A stretch of 5,588 bases of DNA, from contig JAADDV010000053.1 in assembly GCA_013153795.1 (NCBI GenBank), positions 1 to 5,588 of the forward strand. The letters run 5' to 3'. Each line of letters begins with the position of its first letter. The stretch's first letter is position 1. The stretch comes from Aquificota bacterium. Its GTDB lineage: Bacteria; Aquificota; Aquificia; Aquificales; Hydrogenothermaceae. A program made the position numbers and the translations under genes. Below, one piece after another: positions 1 through 5,588 of this stretch. The notes under the pieces were generated by a model. It was not told where the DNA came from. It saw only the letters and a program-made list of their open reading frames with translations, and made no database searches.

Positions 1-29
1 TATTATGCCAAACAAATAAAAAGATTTTT
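1..29 (+). repeat. Perfect 29-bp inverted copy of 325-353 at the window edge
   Basis: Bases 1-29 are the exact reverse complement of 325-353, inside the sulfotransferase gene. On the plus strand they encode YYAKQIKRF, the same residues the sulfotransferase encodes on the minus strand at 353-325. The match stops at base 30, in a T-run (25-31), and at 324 on the other side. It may continue beyond the left edge. A chimeric join or assembly-graph end is the likely explanation. Confidence 0.9.
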
Positions 30-803
30 TTCTTTTAATTTTTTTAAGATATGTTTAGCTTCTTCTTTGATAGATTTAGATTTTATGAGACTACGCAAAA
101 ATTGTTTAAGGCGATTTTCTCTATAAAGAATAGAATATATAAATGTTTGAAGAAAAATATTTTTAGGAATTTTCCCTTCATTACTTTTAATGTTTATGTT
201 TAATTCTATATTTTCAACTTCCAAAAACTCTAAAATTTCAGAAATTGTTTTTTTTCTAGCTTCAAGAGGCAAGAAATCTTTCTCAAAAATAAAAATTTTC
301 ATATTTTCTCTTGGAAAAAATTTTAAAAATCTTTTTATTTGTTTGGCATAATATCCTCTATCTATATAGCTGTAATGTATTCTATGAAAATATCCTTTCT
401 TTAATCGTTTTGGCTCTTCTTTTATTGCATCCCAAAAATTTAAATATTCAAGGCCCCTTCTATAAGTCATTAAATAATGAGAAAAAGCTCTATCAGCTGG
501 ATTTCTCAATATAAAAATTAGCTTAATATCTTTTCCTAAAGTTTTATATATCCTTTCAGGAACATATTCAAAATACATATAAGCAGGAGTTATATCACCT
601 ACTGCTTTTTCACCTTGATAGGAAGAATAAAAATTCTTTATAAGAAAATCGATGCCCTTATTATATAGGGCATCATCATCAAAAAAATGCGTTTCTTTTA
701 CTTCCGGTAAGTATATATCAGGATGCTGTTTTAATATTTCAAACAGCGTTGTTGTTCCTGATTTTTGTGCTCCTACACACAAAAAATTTATTTTTGGCTT
801 CAT
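3..803 (-). CDS. PAPS-dependent sulfotransferase, C-terminus truncated/chimeric
   Basis: Probable cytosolic sulfotransferase (Sulfotransfer_1 fold, heparan-sulfate-sulfotransferase-like) moving a sulfonate group from PAPS to an unidentified acceptor. Numbered from the ATG at 803: the 5'-phosphosulfate loop GAQKSGTTTL is at residues 11-20. KETHFFDD at 36-43 carries the Glu that acts as catalytic base in 3-O-sulfotransferases. The 3'-phosphate-binding segment FILRNPADRAFSHYL is at 97-111 (Arg100, Ser108). The family-typical IDRGYYAKQI is near 147-156. An in-frame ATG at 824 would add seven residues and overlap sat by 19 bases. I prefer 803 because the P-loop then sits at the usual distance from the N-terminus and the start falls two bases after the sat stop. 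Neither start has a clear Shine-Dalgarno, so translation probably depends on coupling to sat. The last eight codons and stop lie within bases 1-29, an inverted copy of 325-353, so real coding evidence ends near base 30. The usual C-terminal helix ending near a GRDLS-type motif is missing. The family call is firm; the acceptor is unknown. Confidence 0.88.
   Translation of the reverse strand: MKPKINFLCVGAQKSGTTTLFEILKQHPDIYLPEVKETHFFDDDALYNKGIDFLIKNFYSSYQGEKAVGDITPAYMYFEYVPERIYKTLGKDIKLIFILRNPADRAFSHYLMTYRRGLEYLNFWDAIKEEPKRLKKGYFHRIHYSYIDRGYYAKQIKRFLKFFPRENMKIFIFEKDFLPLEARKKTISEILEFLEVENIELNINIKSNEGKIPKNIFLQTFIYSILYRENRLKQFLRSLIKSKSIKEEAKHILKKLKEKNLFICLA
325..353 (-). repeat. Internal partner of the edge inverted repeat
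   Basis: This is the 29-bp segment matched in reverse by bases 1-29. It is in frame within the sulfotransferase and encodes a family-conserved stretch (RGYYAKQIKRFL context). This copy is therefore the original and the edge copy the displaced one. Confidence 0.85.
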
Positions 804-805
804 CT

Positions 806-1960
806 TTATTTTTGTGTTGCCCATTGTATTAATATATCAGCAACTTCAGGTCTTGAAAACTCTTTAGGAGGTCTTTTGCCCTCTCTAAGCATAGCCCTGA
901 CTTTTGTTCCACTTAAATGAATATGAAACTCTTTTGGATGAGGGCAAGTTTTAGAAGATGCCATATTTTCACATTTTGTGCAGTAAAAAGAGTGTTCAAA
1001 TTTTAAAGGCTGTATCTCAAGTTCGTTAACAAACTGTTCAACAAACTCCTGAGCTTCATATGTTCCATAATAATCTCCTACTCCTGCATGGTCTCTTCCT
1101 ATTATCATATGAGTTGCACCATAGTTTTTACGCATAAGCATATGATGTATGGCTTCTCTTGGACCTGCATAATGCATAGAAGCAGGTAAAACAGAAAGGT
1201 GAACCTTATCTTTATTAAAATAATTATCTATTAGCACTTCATAACATTTCATCCTTACATCTGCTGGGATATCATCTGGTTTTGTTTCTCCAACTAGTGG
1301 ATGTATCATCACTCCATCCATAGGCTCTAAAGCAACTTTTATAATATACTCATGAGCTCTATGAATAGGATTTCTTGTTTGAAAAGCTACAATTTTTTTC
1401 CAGCCTTTATTTTTTATATTTTCTCTTACCTGAGCTGGGTCTAGGTAATATTTTTCATCTATTCCTTCTCTAATTGGTCTATTTAAAAGTCTTATTATCT
1501 CTCCACCTATAAAATTATTCCCTGCCTTTTTTACAACTTTAACCCCTGGATGATTTTCATCAGTTGTTTTAAAAACATTTTTACAATAATTTTCTAAATC
1601 AAGATTAAATTTATCTTCAACAACCATAATAGCTATAGGTCTGTCTTGTTTATCATAAAGAGCTACTTCATCTCCTATTTTTATATTTTTAAAAATTTCT
1701 TCAGGAATAGGAAGAACAATAGGAATAGACCATAGTAATCCATTTTTCAAATGTATGTTATTAATAACTTCCTCTGCATCTTCTTTTGTCATAAATCCTT
1801 CTAGTGGAGAAAATCCACCGTTAGTAATCATTTCACAATCACTAACATATCTATCAGCTATTATTATTTTTTTTAAAGATTTAGCTTTTTCTATTAGTTC
1901 TTTTTTTTCCTCTTCAGTTGCAATTTTATTTACTAATTTTCCACCATGAGGATTAAGCAT
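806..1960 (-). CDS. sat: Sulfate adenylyltransferase (ATP sulfurylase)
   Basis: Catalyses ATP + sulfate to APS + pyrophosphate, the first step of sulfate activation, in the cytosol. The protein has 384 residues, the usual size of the monofunctional bacterial Sat family. It starts with the typical MLNPHGGKLVN, followed by the PUA-like N-terminal domain to about residue 165. The nucleotidyltransferase domain carries QTRNPIHRAHE at 194-204 (the HxxH-type ATP site), HPLVGETKPDDIP at 220-232 and GRDHAGVGDYYGTYEAQE at 288-305. A CxxC-x8-C cluster (Cys327, Cys330, Cys339) with nearby histidines matches the zinc site of thermophile Sat proteins. The C-terminal LSGTKVRAMLREG (349-361) is also characteristic. 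The ATG at 1960 is well supported by GGAGGTGA at 1964-1971. The gene overlaps the cysC stop by 8 bases in a different frame, so Sat and CysC are separate here, unlike the fused Sat/APS-kinase of Aquifex. In this context its product feeds CysC rather than dissimilatory sulfur metabolism. Confidence 0.97.
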   Translation of the reverse strand: MLNPHGGKLVNKIATEEEKKELIEKAKSLKKIIIADRYVSDCEMITNGGFSPLEGFMTKEDAEEVINNIHLKNGLLWSIPIVLPIPEEIFKNIKIGDEVALYDKQDRPIAIMVVEDKFNLDLENYCKNVFKTTDENHPGVKVVKKAGNNFIGGEIIRLLNRPIREGIDEKYYLDPAQVRENIKNKGWKKIVAFQTRNPIHRAHEYIIKVALEPMDGVMIHPLVGETKPDDIPADVRMKCYEVLIDNYFNKDKVHLSVLPASMHYAGPREAIHHMLMRKNYGATHMIIGRDHAGVGDYYGTYEAQEFVEQFVNELEIQPLKFEHSFYCTKCENMASSKTCPHPKEFHIHLSGTKVRAMLREGKRPPKEFSRPEVADILIQWATQK

Positions 1961-2570
1961 CTTTCACCTCCAGATATCCTTTTTCTTTTAAATAAGAGAT
2001 TATTTTATTTACACTTTCATCTATTGTTTCCTTATTTGTTTCTACAATAATTTCTGGATTTTCTGGTTCTTCATAAGGGTCATCTATCCCAGTAAAGTTT
2101 TTTATTAAACCTTCTCTTGCCTTTTTATACAATCCTTTTACATCTCTTTGCTCACAAACCTCTAAAGGACATTTTACATATATTTCGATAAATTCTCCTT
2201 CTTCAACTAAATTTCTAACAAGTTCTCTGTCTTTTTTGTAAGGAGATATAAAAGCTGTAAGAGTTATAATCCCAGCATCAACAAAAAGTTTTGCTACTTC
2301 TCCAATCCTTCTTATATTTTCTTCCCTATCTTCTGCTGAAAAACCTAAATCTTTATTCAAACCAGTTCTTATATTATCTCCATCTAAGACATAAGTATGA
2401 ATACCCATTTCAAAAAGTTTTTCTTCTACTGCATGAGCTAAAGTTGATTTTCCACTACCTGATAAACCAGTAAACCATAAAATAGCTGATTTATGTCCTT
2501 TTTGTCTTTGTCTATCTTTTTTTGTTATATTTCCTTTATGAGGAATGATATACTTACTTTTTAAGTTCAT
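1953..2570 (-). CDS. cysC: Adenylylsulfate (APS) kinase
   Basis: Phosphorylates APS at the 3'-hydroxyl with ATP to give PAPS, the donor for sulfotransferases; cytosolic. At 205 residues it matches free-standing CysC proteins. Visible motifs are the Walker A loop GLSGSGKST at residues 35-43, LDGDNIR at 62-68, and the APS-binding stretch GFSAEDREENIRR at 76-88. FISPYKKDR follows at 107-115; its Ser109 lies in the motif that holds the phosphoserine of the E. coli enzyme. The lid region KGLYKKAREGLIKNFTGIDD spans 145-164. The ATG at 2570 follows a strong GGAGGT (2576-2581) with a 5-base spacer. The stop of the upstream permease lies right beside that site, leaving 12 bases between the genes. The 3' end overlaps the sat start by 8 bases, and the Sat ribosome binding site lies inside the last cysC codons. 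All recognised motifs are intact, so the enzyme should be active. Confidence 0.97.
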   Translation of the reverse strand: MNLKSKYIIPHKGNITKKDRQRQKGHKSAILWFTGLSGSGKSTLAHAVEEKLFEMGIHTYVLDGDNIRTGLNKDLGFSAEDREENIRRIGEVAKLFVDAGIITLTAFISPYKKDRELVRNLVEEGEFIEIYVKCPLEVCEQRDVKGLYKKAREGLIKNFTGIDDPYEEPENPEIIVETNKETIDESVNKIISYLKEKGYLEVKDA

Positions 2571-2582
2571 TTTAGACCTCCC

Positions 2583-4343
2583 TTAAAAATATATAATTGA
2601 TAAAATTGAAATACATAATATTCCATAGATAATAGATAAAGGCAATCCTACCTTTATAAAATCTTTAAATTTATAATTACCTGCTGCATAAACCATTAGA
2701 TTTGTTTGATATCCAATAGGTGTTGCAAAGCTTGCAGAAGCTCCATATGCAACAGCTAATACAAAAGGCATATAATCTACAGACAAATAATTAGCTGTTG
2801 CTAAAGCAATAGGAAAAGAAATAGAAGCTGCAGCAACATTTGTAACAAATTCAGTTAAAATATTTGTGATGATATAGACACCAGCTAAAGCTCCAATAAT
2901 TCCTAAAGGAGAAAATAAAGCTATTAAATTAGAAGAAATAAAATCTGCAGTCCCAGATACAACAATAGCTTTACCAATTGCTAAAGATAAAGCTGCAATA
3001 ATAATTAAATTTATATCTATTCCTTTTTTTATTTCAGCATAAGTAGAAATTTTTAAAATTACAAAAAGAGATATTAAAGCAAGTAAACCTGTAAAAAGTG
3101 GAATAATATGAAAAGCAGATAGAAAAATTACAAATAAAAAACTAAAAAGAACAAAATTTCCTTTTTTTAAATCTATATTAAAAATTTCTTTTACTTTAGA
3201 AAGGACATAAAAATCTGTTGTATCTTCTATTCTTTTCCAGAAATCCTTTCCTGTTAATAATAATAGTAAATCTCCCGGTTTTAAAACAATTTCTCCTATT
3301 TTACCTCTGAGTTTTTCTCCATTTCTATGGACACCAATAATAGCTGCATCGTATTTAGCTCTAAAGTCAGTATCTTTTACTTTTTTATTTATTAATGAAG
3401 AATTATAAGAGATTACTGCTTCTACAATATCAACTTTTTCTCCATTTATCATACATAAATCTGGTAAAGATAAACCTTTGAAAGATGAAACTAATTCAAC
3501 AATTGAACTAGTTTGTCCTGCAAATATTAAAACATCATCTTCTTCTATAACATCTGTTGGAGATACAGGAGAAATTTTTTTCTTTTTTCTTATTATTTCT
3601 ACTAAAAATAAACCTTTTAAATTTCTTAAATTTGCTTCTTTAATGGTTTTTCCAATAAGAGGAGAACCTTTTTTTACTATAGTTTCAACTATATATTCCT
3701 TCTTTTTTTCAAGAAAACTCTCAAGAACATCTTTCCTTTCAGGTAAAAGTTTATAACCAATAGAAAGTATATAAACCAAGCCTAAAATTGTTGCAGGTAA
3801 TCCTACATAGGCAAAGTCTAATAATCCAAAAGGTTCAAGATTATTAGAGATTAAAAAACCATTTATTATAAGGTTTGTTGATGTTCCTATAAGAGTTATT
3901 GTTCCTCCTAAAATCGCCGCATAAGATAAAGGAATTAAGAGCTTGGAGGGAGGAATATTTTTCTTTTTACTCCACTCATAAACATAGGGTATAAGTATTG
4001 CAACAATTGGTGTGTTGTTTAAAAAAGAAGAAAGAGATGATACAGAAATAAACATTTTTTTTAAAAAAGATTTGTAACTTAAATTTTCTTTTAAAAATTT
4101 TGAAAAATAAAAGTTAATAATTCCAACTTTTTGTATTGTATTACTTATTAATAGTAAAAGAATTATAGTAGCTATCTGCTGATTAGAAAAACCAGTTAAG
4201 GCCTGCTCAGGAGTTAAAATTCCCGTAATAATAAAAATCGTGACAGCTATTAAAAATAAAGCAGCTGGATGAAAAATCTCTTTATATAATCCAACTACAA
4301 GAAATAAAACTGTAAAGACGACAATAAAAATATCAAAAGACAT
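2583..4343 (-). CDS. SLC13-family anion permease with two RCK_C/TrkA-C-like domains, probable sulfate importer
   Basis: Inner-membrane secondary transporter of the DASS/SLC13 type, 586 residues from the ATG at 4343. The N-terminal hydrophobic half (about residues 5-200) contains SFLNNTPIVA (106-115) and IGTSTNLIING (152-162). A soluble middle region (about 210-385) looks like two RCK_C/TrkA-C regulatory domains, each ending in a GD/ED-D-x-L-type strand followed by a small loop (IEEDDVLIFAG and LKPGDLLLLLTG). A second hydrophobic half (about 396-586) contains FVTNVAAASISFPIA (499-513) and TPIGYQTNLMVY (541-552). These paired SNT-like motifs form the anion and sodium sites in this family. A TTG at 4358 would add five residues but has no ribosome binding site. 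The ATG at 4343 has AGGA just upstream and gives the family-typical MSFD start, so I chose it. It overlaps cysQ by 11 bases. Sulfate as substrate is inferred from the flanking cysQ, cysC and sat; family members also carry dicarboxylates, phosphate or other oxyanions. Confidence 0.9.
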   Translation of the reverse strand: MSFDIFIVVFTVLFLVVGLYKEIFHPAALFLIAVTIFIITGILTPEQALTGFSNQQIATIILLLLISNTIQKVGIINFYFSKFLKENLSYKSFLKKMFISVSSLSSFLNNTPIVAILIPYVYEWSKKKNIPPSKLLIPLSYAAILGGTITLIGTSTNLIINGFLISNNLEPFGLLDFAYVGLPATILGLVYILSIGYKLLPERKDVLESFLEKKKEYIVETIVKKGSPLIGKTIKEANLRNLKGLFLVEIIRKKKKISPVSPTDVIEEDDVLIFAGQTSSIVELVSSFKGLSLPDLCMINGEKVDIVEAVISYNSSLINKKVKDTDFRAKYDAAIIGVHRNGEKLRGKIGEIVLKPGDLLLLLTGKDFWKRIEDTTDFYVLSKVKEIFNIDLKKGNFVLFSFLFVIFLSAFHIIPLFTGLLALISLFVILKISTYAEIKKGIDINLIIIAALSLAIGKAIVVSGTADFISSNLIALFSPLGIIGALAGVYIITNILTEFVTNVAAASISFPIALATANYLSVDYMPFVLAVAYGASASFATPIGYQTNLMVYAAGNYKFKDFIKVGLPLSIIYGILCISILSIIYF

Positions 4344-5136
4344 CTTTCCTGAAAGCAATAAAATAAGGATTAAGCAAATTTTCTTTATTATATGTAAGCT
4401 CAGGAAGATTTTTGATATTTTCTATATCTGTATTTTGAAATTGAACAATTTTCCCTCCAGCTCCATTTAAAACTGCATGGGCTGCTGCTGTATCCCACTC
4501 CATAGTAGGTCCAATCCTCGGATATATATCTGCTTTCCCCTCCGCAACAAGACATATTTTCAAAGAAGACCCAATAGAAACAGTTTTTAAGTTTTTAAAT
4601 TTTTTTTCTAATTTTTCTAAAAACGCTTTTGTTTCCTCATTCATGTGAGATTTAGTAACAACAAGTGATAAAAAATCTTTTTCTTCTTTTTCTATAGGAA
4701 GTTCAAAAGTCTTTCCTTTTTCTTTTTTAAAAGAGCCTATTTTTTTTCCTCCATAATAAAAAATATCCTTAGCAGGAGCATAAACAACACCTAAAACAGG
4801 TTTATTTTTATGTATTAATGCTATATTTACTGTAAATTCTCCATTTCTTTTTATAAATTCTTTTGTCCCATCTAAAGGGTCTACAAGCCAAAAATATTCC
4901 CAATTTTTTCTTTTTTCATAAGGAATATCTTTGCCTTCTTCACTTAAAATTGGATAATCTGATACTTTTTTTAATCCTTCAGATATTATCCTATGAGCTT
5001 CTCTGTCAGCTTTAGTTATTGGAGAGTCATCTTTTTTGTATTCTATTTCCATATCATCAAAAGAGTTATATATTTCTAAAATTTTTTCTCCAGCTTTTGA
5101 AGAAATATCTAATAAATCATCGATAATATTTTCCAA
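4333..5136 (-). CDS. cysQ: 3'(2'),5'-bisphosphate nucleotidase (PAP phosphatase)
   Basis: Hydrolyses PAP, the by-product of PAPS-dependent sulfonation, to AMP and phosphate; it may also act on PAPS. It belongs to the Mg2+-dependent, Li+-sensitive inositol monophosphatase superfamily. In 267 residues, close to the E. coli CysQ length, it shows SPITKAD at 38-44, the metal-binding LSEEG at 64-68, and DPLDGTKEF at 86-94 (Asp86 and Asp89 as metal ligands). The second signature EWDTAAAHAVLNGAGG is at 213-228, with Asp215 as metal ligand. TKEF after the DPLDGT box and the WDTAA form favour CysQ over SuhB-type inositol phosphatases. The start is TTG at 5136, supported by AAAGGGGG at 5143-5150 six bases upstream; no in-frame ATG or GTG lies between it and the upstream stop. 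It is the first gene of the minus-strand operon, ahead of the permease, which fits a role in clearing PAP made by the last gene of the operon. Confidence 0.93.
   Translation of the reverse strand: MENIIDDLLDISSKAGEKILEIYNSFDDMEIEYKKDDSPITKADREAHRIISEGLKKVSDYPILSEEGKDIPYEKRKNWEYFWLVDPLDGTKEFIKRNGEFTVNIALIHKNKPVLGVVYAPAKDIFYYGGKKIGSFKKEKGKTFELPIEKEEKDFLSLVVTKSHMNEETKAFLEKLEKKFKNLKTVSIGSSLKICLVAEGKADIYPRIGPTMEWDTAAAHAVLNGAGGKIVQFQNTDIENIKNLPELTYNKENLLNPYFIAFRKDVF
4347..4350 (-). promoter_or_regulatory. Ribosome binding site of the permease
   Basis: On the minus strand AGGA lies three bases before the ATG at 4343, inside the end of cysQ. The spacing is short, but the alternative TTG at 4358 has no such site. 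Coupling to cysQ translation probably helps initiation. Confidence 0.5.
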
Positions 5137-5142
5137 CCTTAT

Positions 5143-5150
5143 CCCCCTTT
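5143..5150 (-). promoter_or_regulatory. Ribosome binding site of cysQ (TTG start)
   Basis: On the minus strand this reads AAAGGGGG, six bases before the TTG at 5136. It decides the cysQ start, because no ATG or GTG is available in frame between it and the upstream stop codon near 5187. Confidence 0.7.
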
Positions 5151-5161
5151 GTTTCTTTATA

Positions 5162-5182
5162 TTTAGTTTTATTTTAACTAAA
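5162..5182. promoter_or_regulatory. 7-7-7 dyad, possible operator in the divergent gap
   Basis: TTTAGTT (5162-5168) and AACTAAA (5176-5182) are perfect inverted repeats around a 7-base centre. The dyad lies just downstream of the candidate operon start site and upstream of the radC -10. That is a plausible position for a regulator, but the arms are short and AT-rich and could be chance. Confidence 0.3.
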
Positions 5183-5199
5183 ATCTAAAAACCTAAAGA

Positions 5200-5230
5200 A
5201 TTATAATATATTTTTTGTAAAAAAAAACAA
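5200..5230 (-). promoter_or_regulatory. Candidate promoter of the sulfate operon
   Basis: On the minus strand TATAAT (5205-5200) has TTGTTT (5230-5225) upstream with a 19-base spacer, slightly long. It overlaps the plus-strand -10 because the sequence there is palindromic. Transcription would start near 5193, giving a leader of about 57 bases before cysQ. Confidence 0.3.
5202..5207 (+). promoter_or_regulatory. Candidate -10 element for radC
   Basis: A consensus TATAAT lies 35 bases upstream of the radC GTG. No convincing -35 hexamer is found at 16-18 bases and there is no extended TG, so in such AT-rich DNA it is only a candidate. Confidence 0.35.
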
Positions 5231-5242
5231 AATGGAGAGAGA

Positions 5243-5588
5243 GTGAAATTTCAAAAGTATATCCACAAGAAAAGAATAAAAGAGCTTCCTAAAGATTTAC
5301 TTCCTAGAGAAAAAGCATTAGAACATGGAATAGAAAATTTATCAGACAGTGAACTTTTAGCATTATCCCTTGGGCAAGGAACAAAAGAGCTTAATGTTTT
5401 AGGTCTTGCAGACCTTATTTTAAAGAATAAAACACTAAAAGATTTAAGAAATATAACCCTTGAAGAACTTTTAAAAATAAAAGGGATAGGAAAAGCAAAA
5501 GCTCTTCAGATTTTGTCTATTGTGGAAATAGCAAAAAGAATGGAAGAAGATGAAGAAAAGATATTTTTAAACAGTCCTTTAGATGTTT
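5243..5588 (+). CDS. radC: RadC family protein (UPF0758), N-terminal part, cut by window edge
   Basis: Only the first 115 codons are present. Residues from about 15 match the RadC N-terminus: LPKDLLPREKALEHG, then LSDSELLALSLGQGT, then a helix-hairpin-helix-like segment LLKIKGIGKAKALQIL followed by a helix ending in AKRM. The C-terminal JAB/MPN metalloprotease-like domain (HxHPS-type motif) that completes the family would lie beyond the edge. The start is GTG at 5243, with GGAGA at 5234-5238 as ribosome binding site. RadC was once linked to DNA repair, but its molecular role is unsettled. It is transcribed away from the sulfate operon and is probably functionally unrelated. GIENLSDSELLAL and the GIG hairpin make the family call strong despite truncation. 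Confidence 0.9.
   Translation, partial: MKFQKYIHKKRIKELPKDLLPREKALEHGIENLSDSELLALSLGQGTKELNVLGLADLILKNKTLKDLRNITLEELLKIKGIGKAKALQILSIVEIAKRMEEDEEKIFLNSPLDV

Noticed and set aside
311..514. Plus-strand open frame of 67 codons
   Set aside because: It lies wholly inside the sulfotransferase on the other strand, has a low-complexity hydrophobic product and matches no family I recognise.
652..867. Plus-strand open frame of 71 codons spanning the sat/sulfotransferase junction
   Set aside because: It is antisense to two well-supported genes, and its product is the shadow of conserved sulfotransferase motifs.
1755..1949. Plus-strand open frame of 64 codons
   Set aside because: It is antisense to the conserved N-terminal part of Sat and its Ser/Phe-rich product looks like a shadow.
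2161..2170. Ten-base match between cysC and the reverse complement of the right window edge
   Set aside because: A 10-base match is expected by chance in AT-rich DNA of this length and does not extend, unlike the 29-base match at the left edge.
2291..2473. Plus-strand open frame of 60 codons
   Set aside because: It is antisense to the cysC region encoding the Walker A and APS-binding motifs, with no coding character of its own.
3478..3756. Plus-strand open frame of 92 codons
   Set aside because: It is antisense to the RCK_C-like region of the permease. Its Phe/Ser-rich product reflects reading Lys/Glu-rich codons backwards.
806..5136. Strong purine excess on the coding (minus) strand
   Set aside because: It follows from Lys/Glu-rich proteins and AT-rich codon choice in co-directional genes, so it is not a separate signal.
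5232..5246. Four-codon ATG reading frame ending in TGA that overlaps the radC GTG
   Set aside because: It could be a translational-coupling leader, but it is simply made from the purine-rich ribosome binding site and has no start site signal of its own.

Overview
The window is strongly AT-rich DNA with densely packed genes. Its proteins are rich in Lys, Glu and Ile, and AGA and ATA codons are common. That composition fits a low-GC, possibly thermophilic bacterium. A member of the Aquificota such as the Hydrogenothermaceae is my best guess, but it rests on general resemblance only and is held with low confidence.

Nearly the whole window (about 5136 down to the left edge) is one minus-strand operon for sulfate activation. 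In transcription order it holds cysQ (PAP phosphatase), an SLC13-type anion permease with two RCK_C/TrkA-C-like domains, cysC (APS kinase), sat (ATP sulfurylase) and a PAPS-dependent sulfotransferase. Adjacent genes overlap by 8-11 bases or lie 2-12 bases apart, so co-transcription and translational coupling are very likely. At the right end, the divergent gene radC begins on the plus strand and is cut by the window edge. The 106-base gap between cysQ and radC is the only real intergenic region. It holds candidate back-to-back -10 elements and a small dyad. No RNA gene, CRISPR array, insertion sequence or clear terminator is visible, and no gene-free stretch exceeds 300 bases.

Together the operon genes describe a compact route: anion (probably sulfate) uptake, sulfate to APS (Sat), APS to PAPS (CysC), sulfonate transfer from PAPS to an unknown acceptor (sulfotransferase), and removal of the inhibitory by-product PAP (CysQ). 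No reductive gene (PAPS/APS reductase or sulfite reductase) lies in the visible part. The cassette therefore looks built for making sulfated molecules rather than for cysteine synthesis.

The most unusual feature is at the left edge. Bases 1-29 are a perfect inverted copy of bases 325-353, which lie inside the sulfotransferase gene. Read on the plus strand they spell an internal piece of the sulfotransferase itself. The simplest reading is a chimeric or mis-joined sequence end, so the apparent stop codon and last eight residues of the sulfotransferase are probably not real and the gene is truncated.
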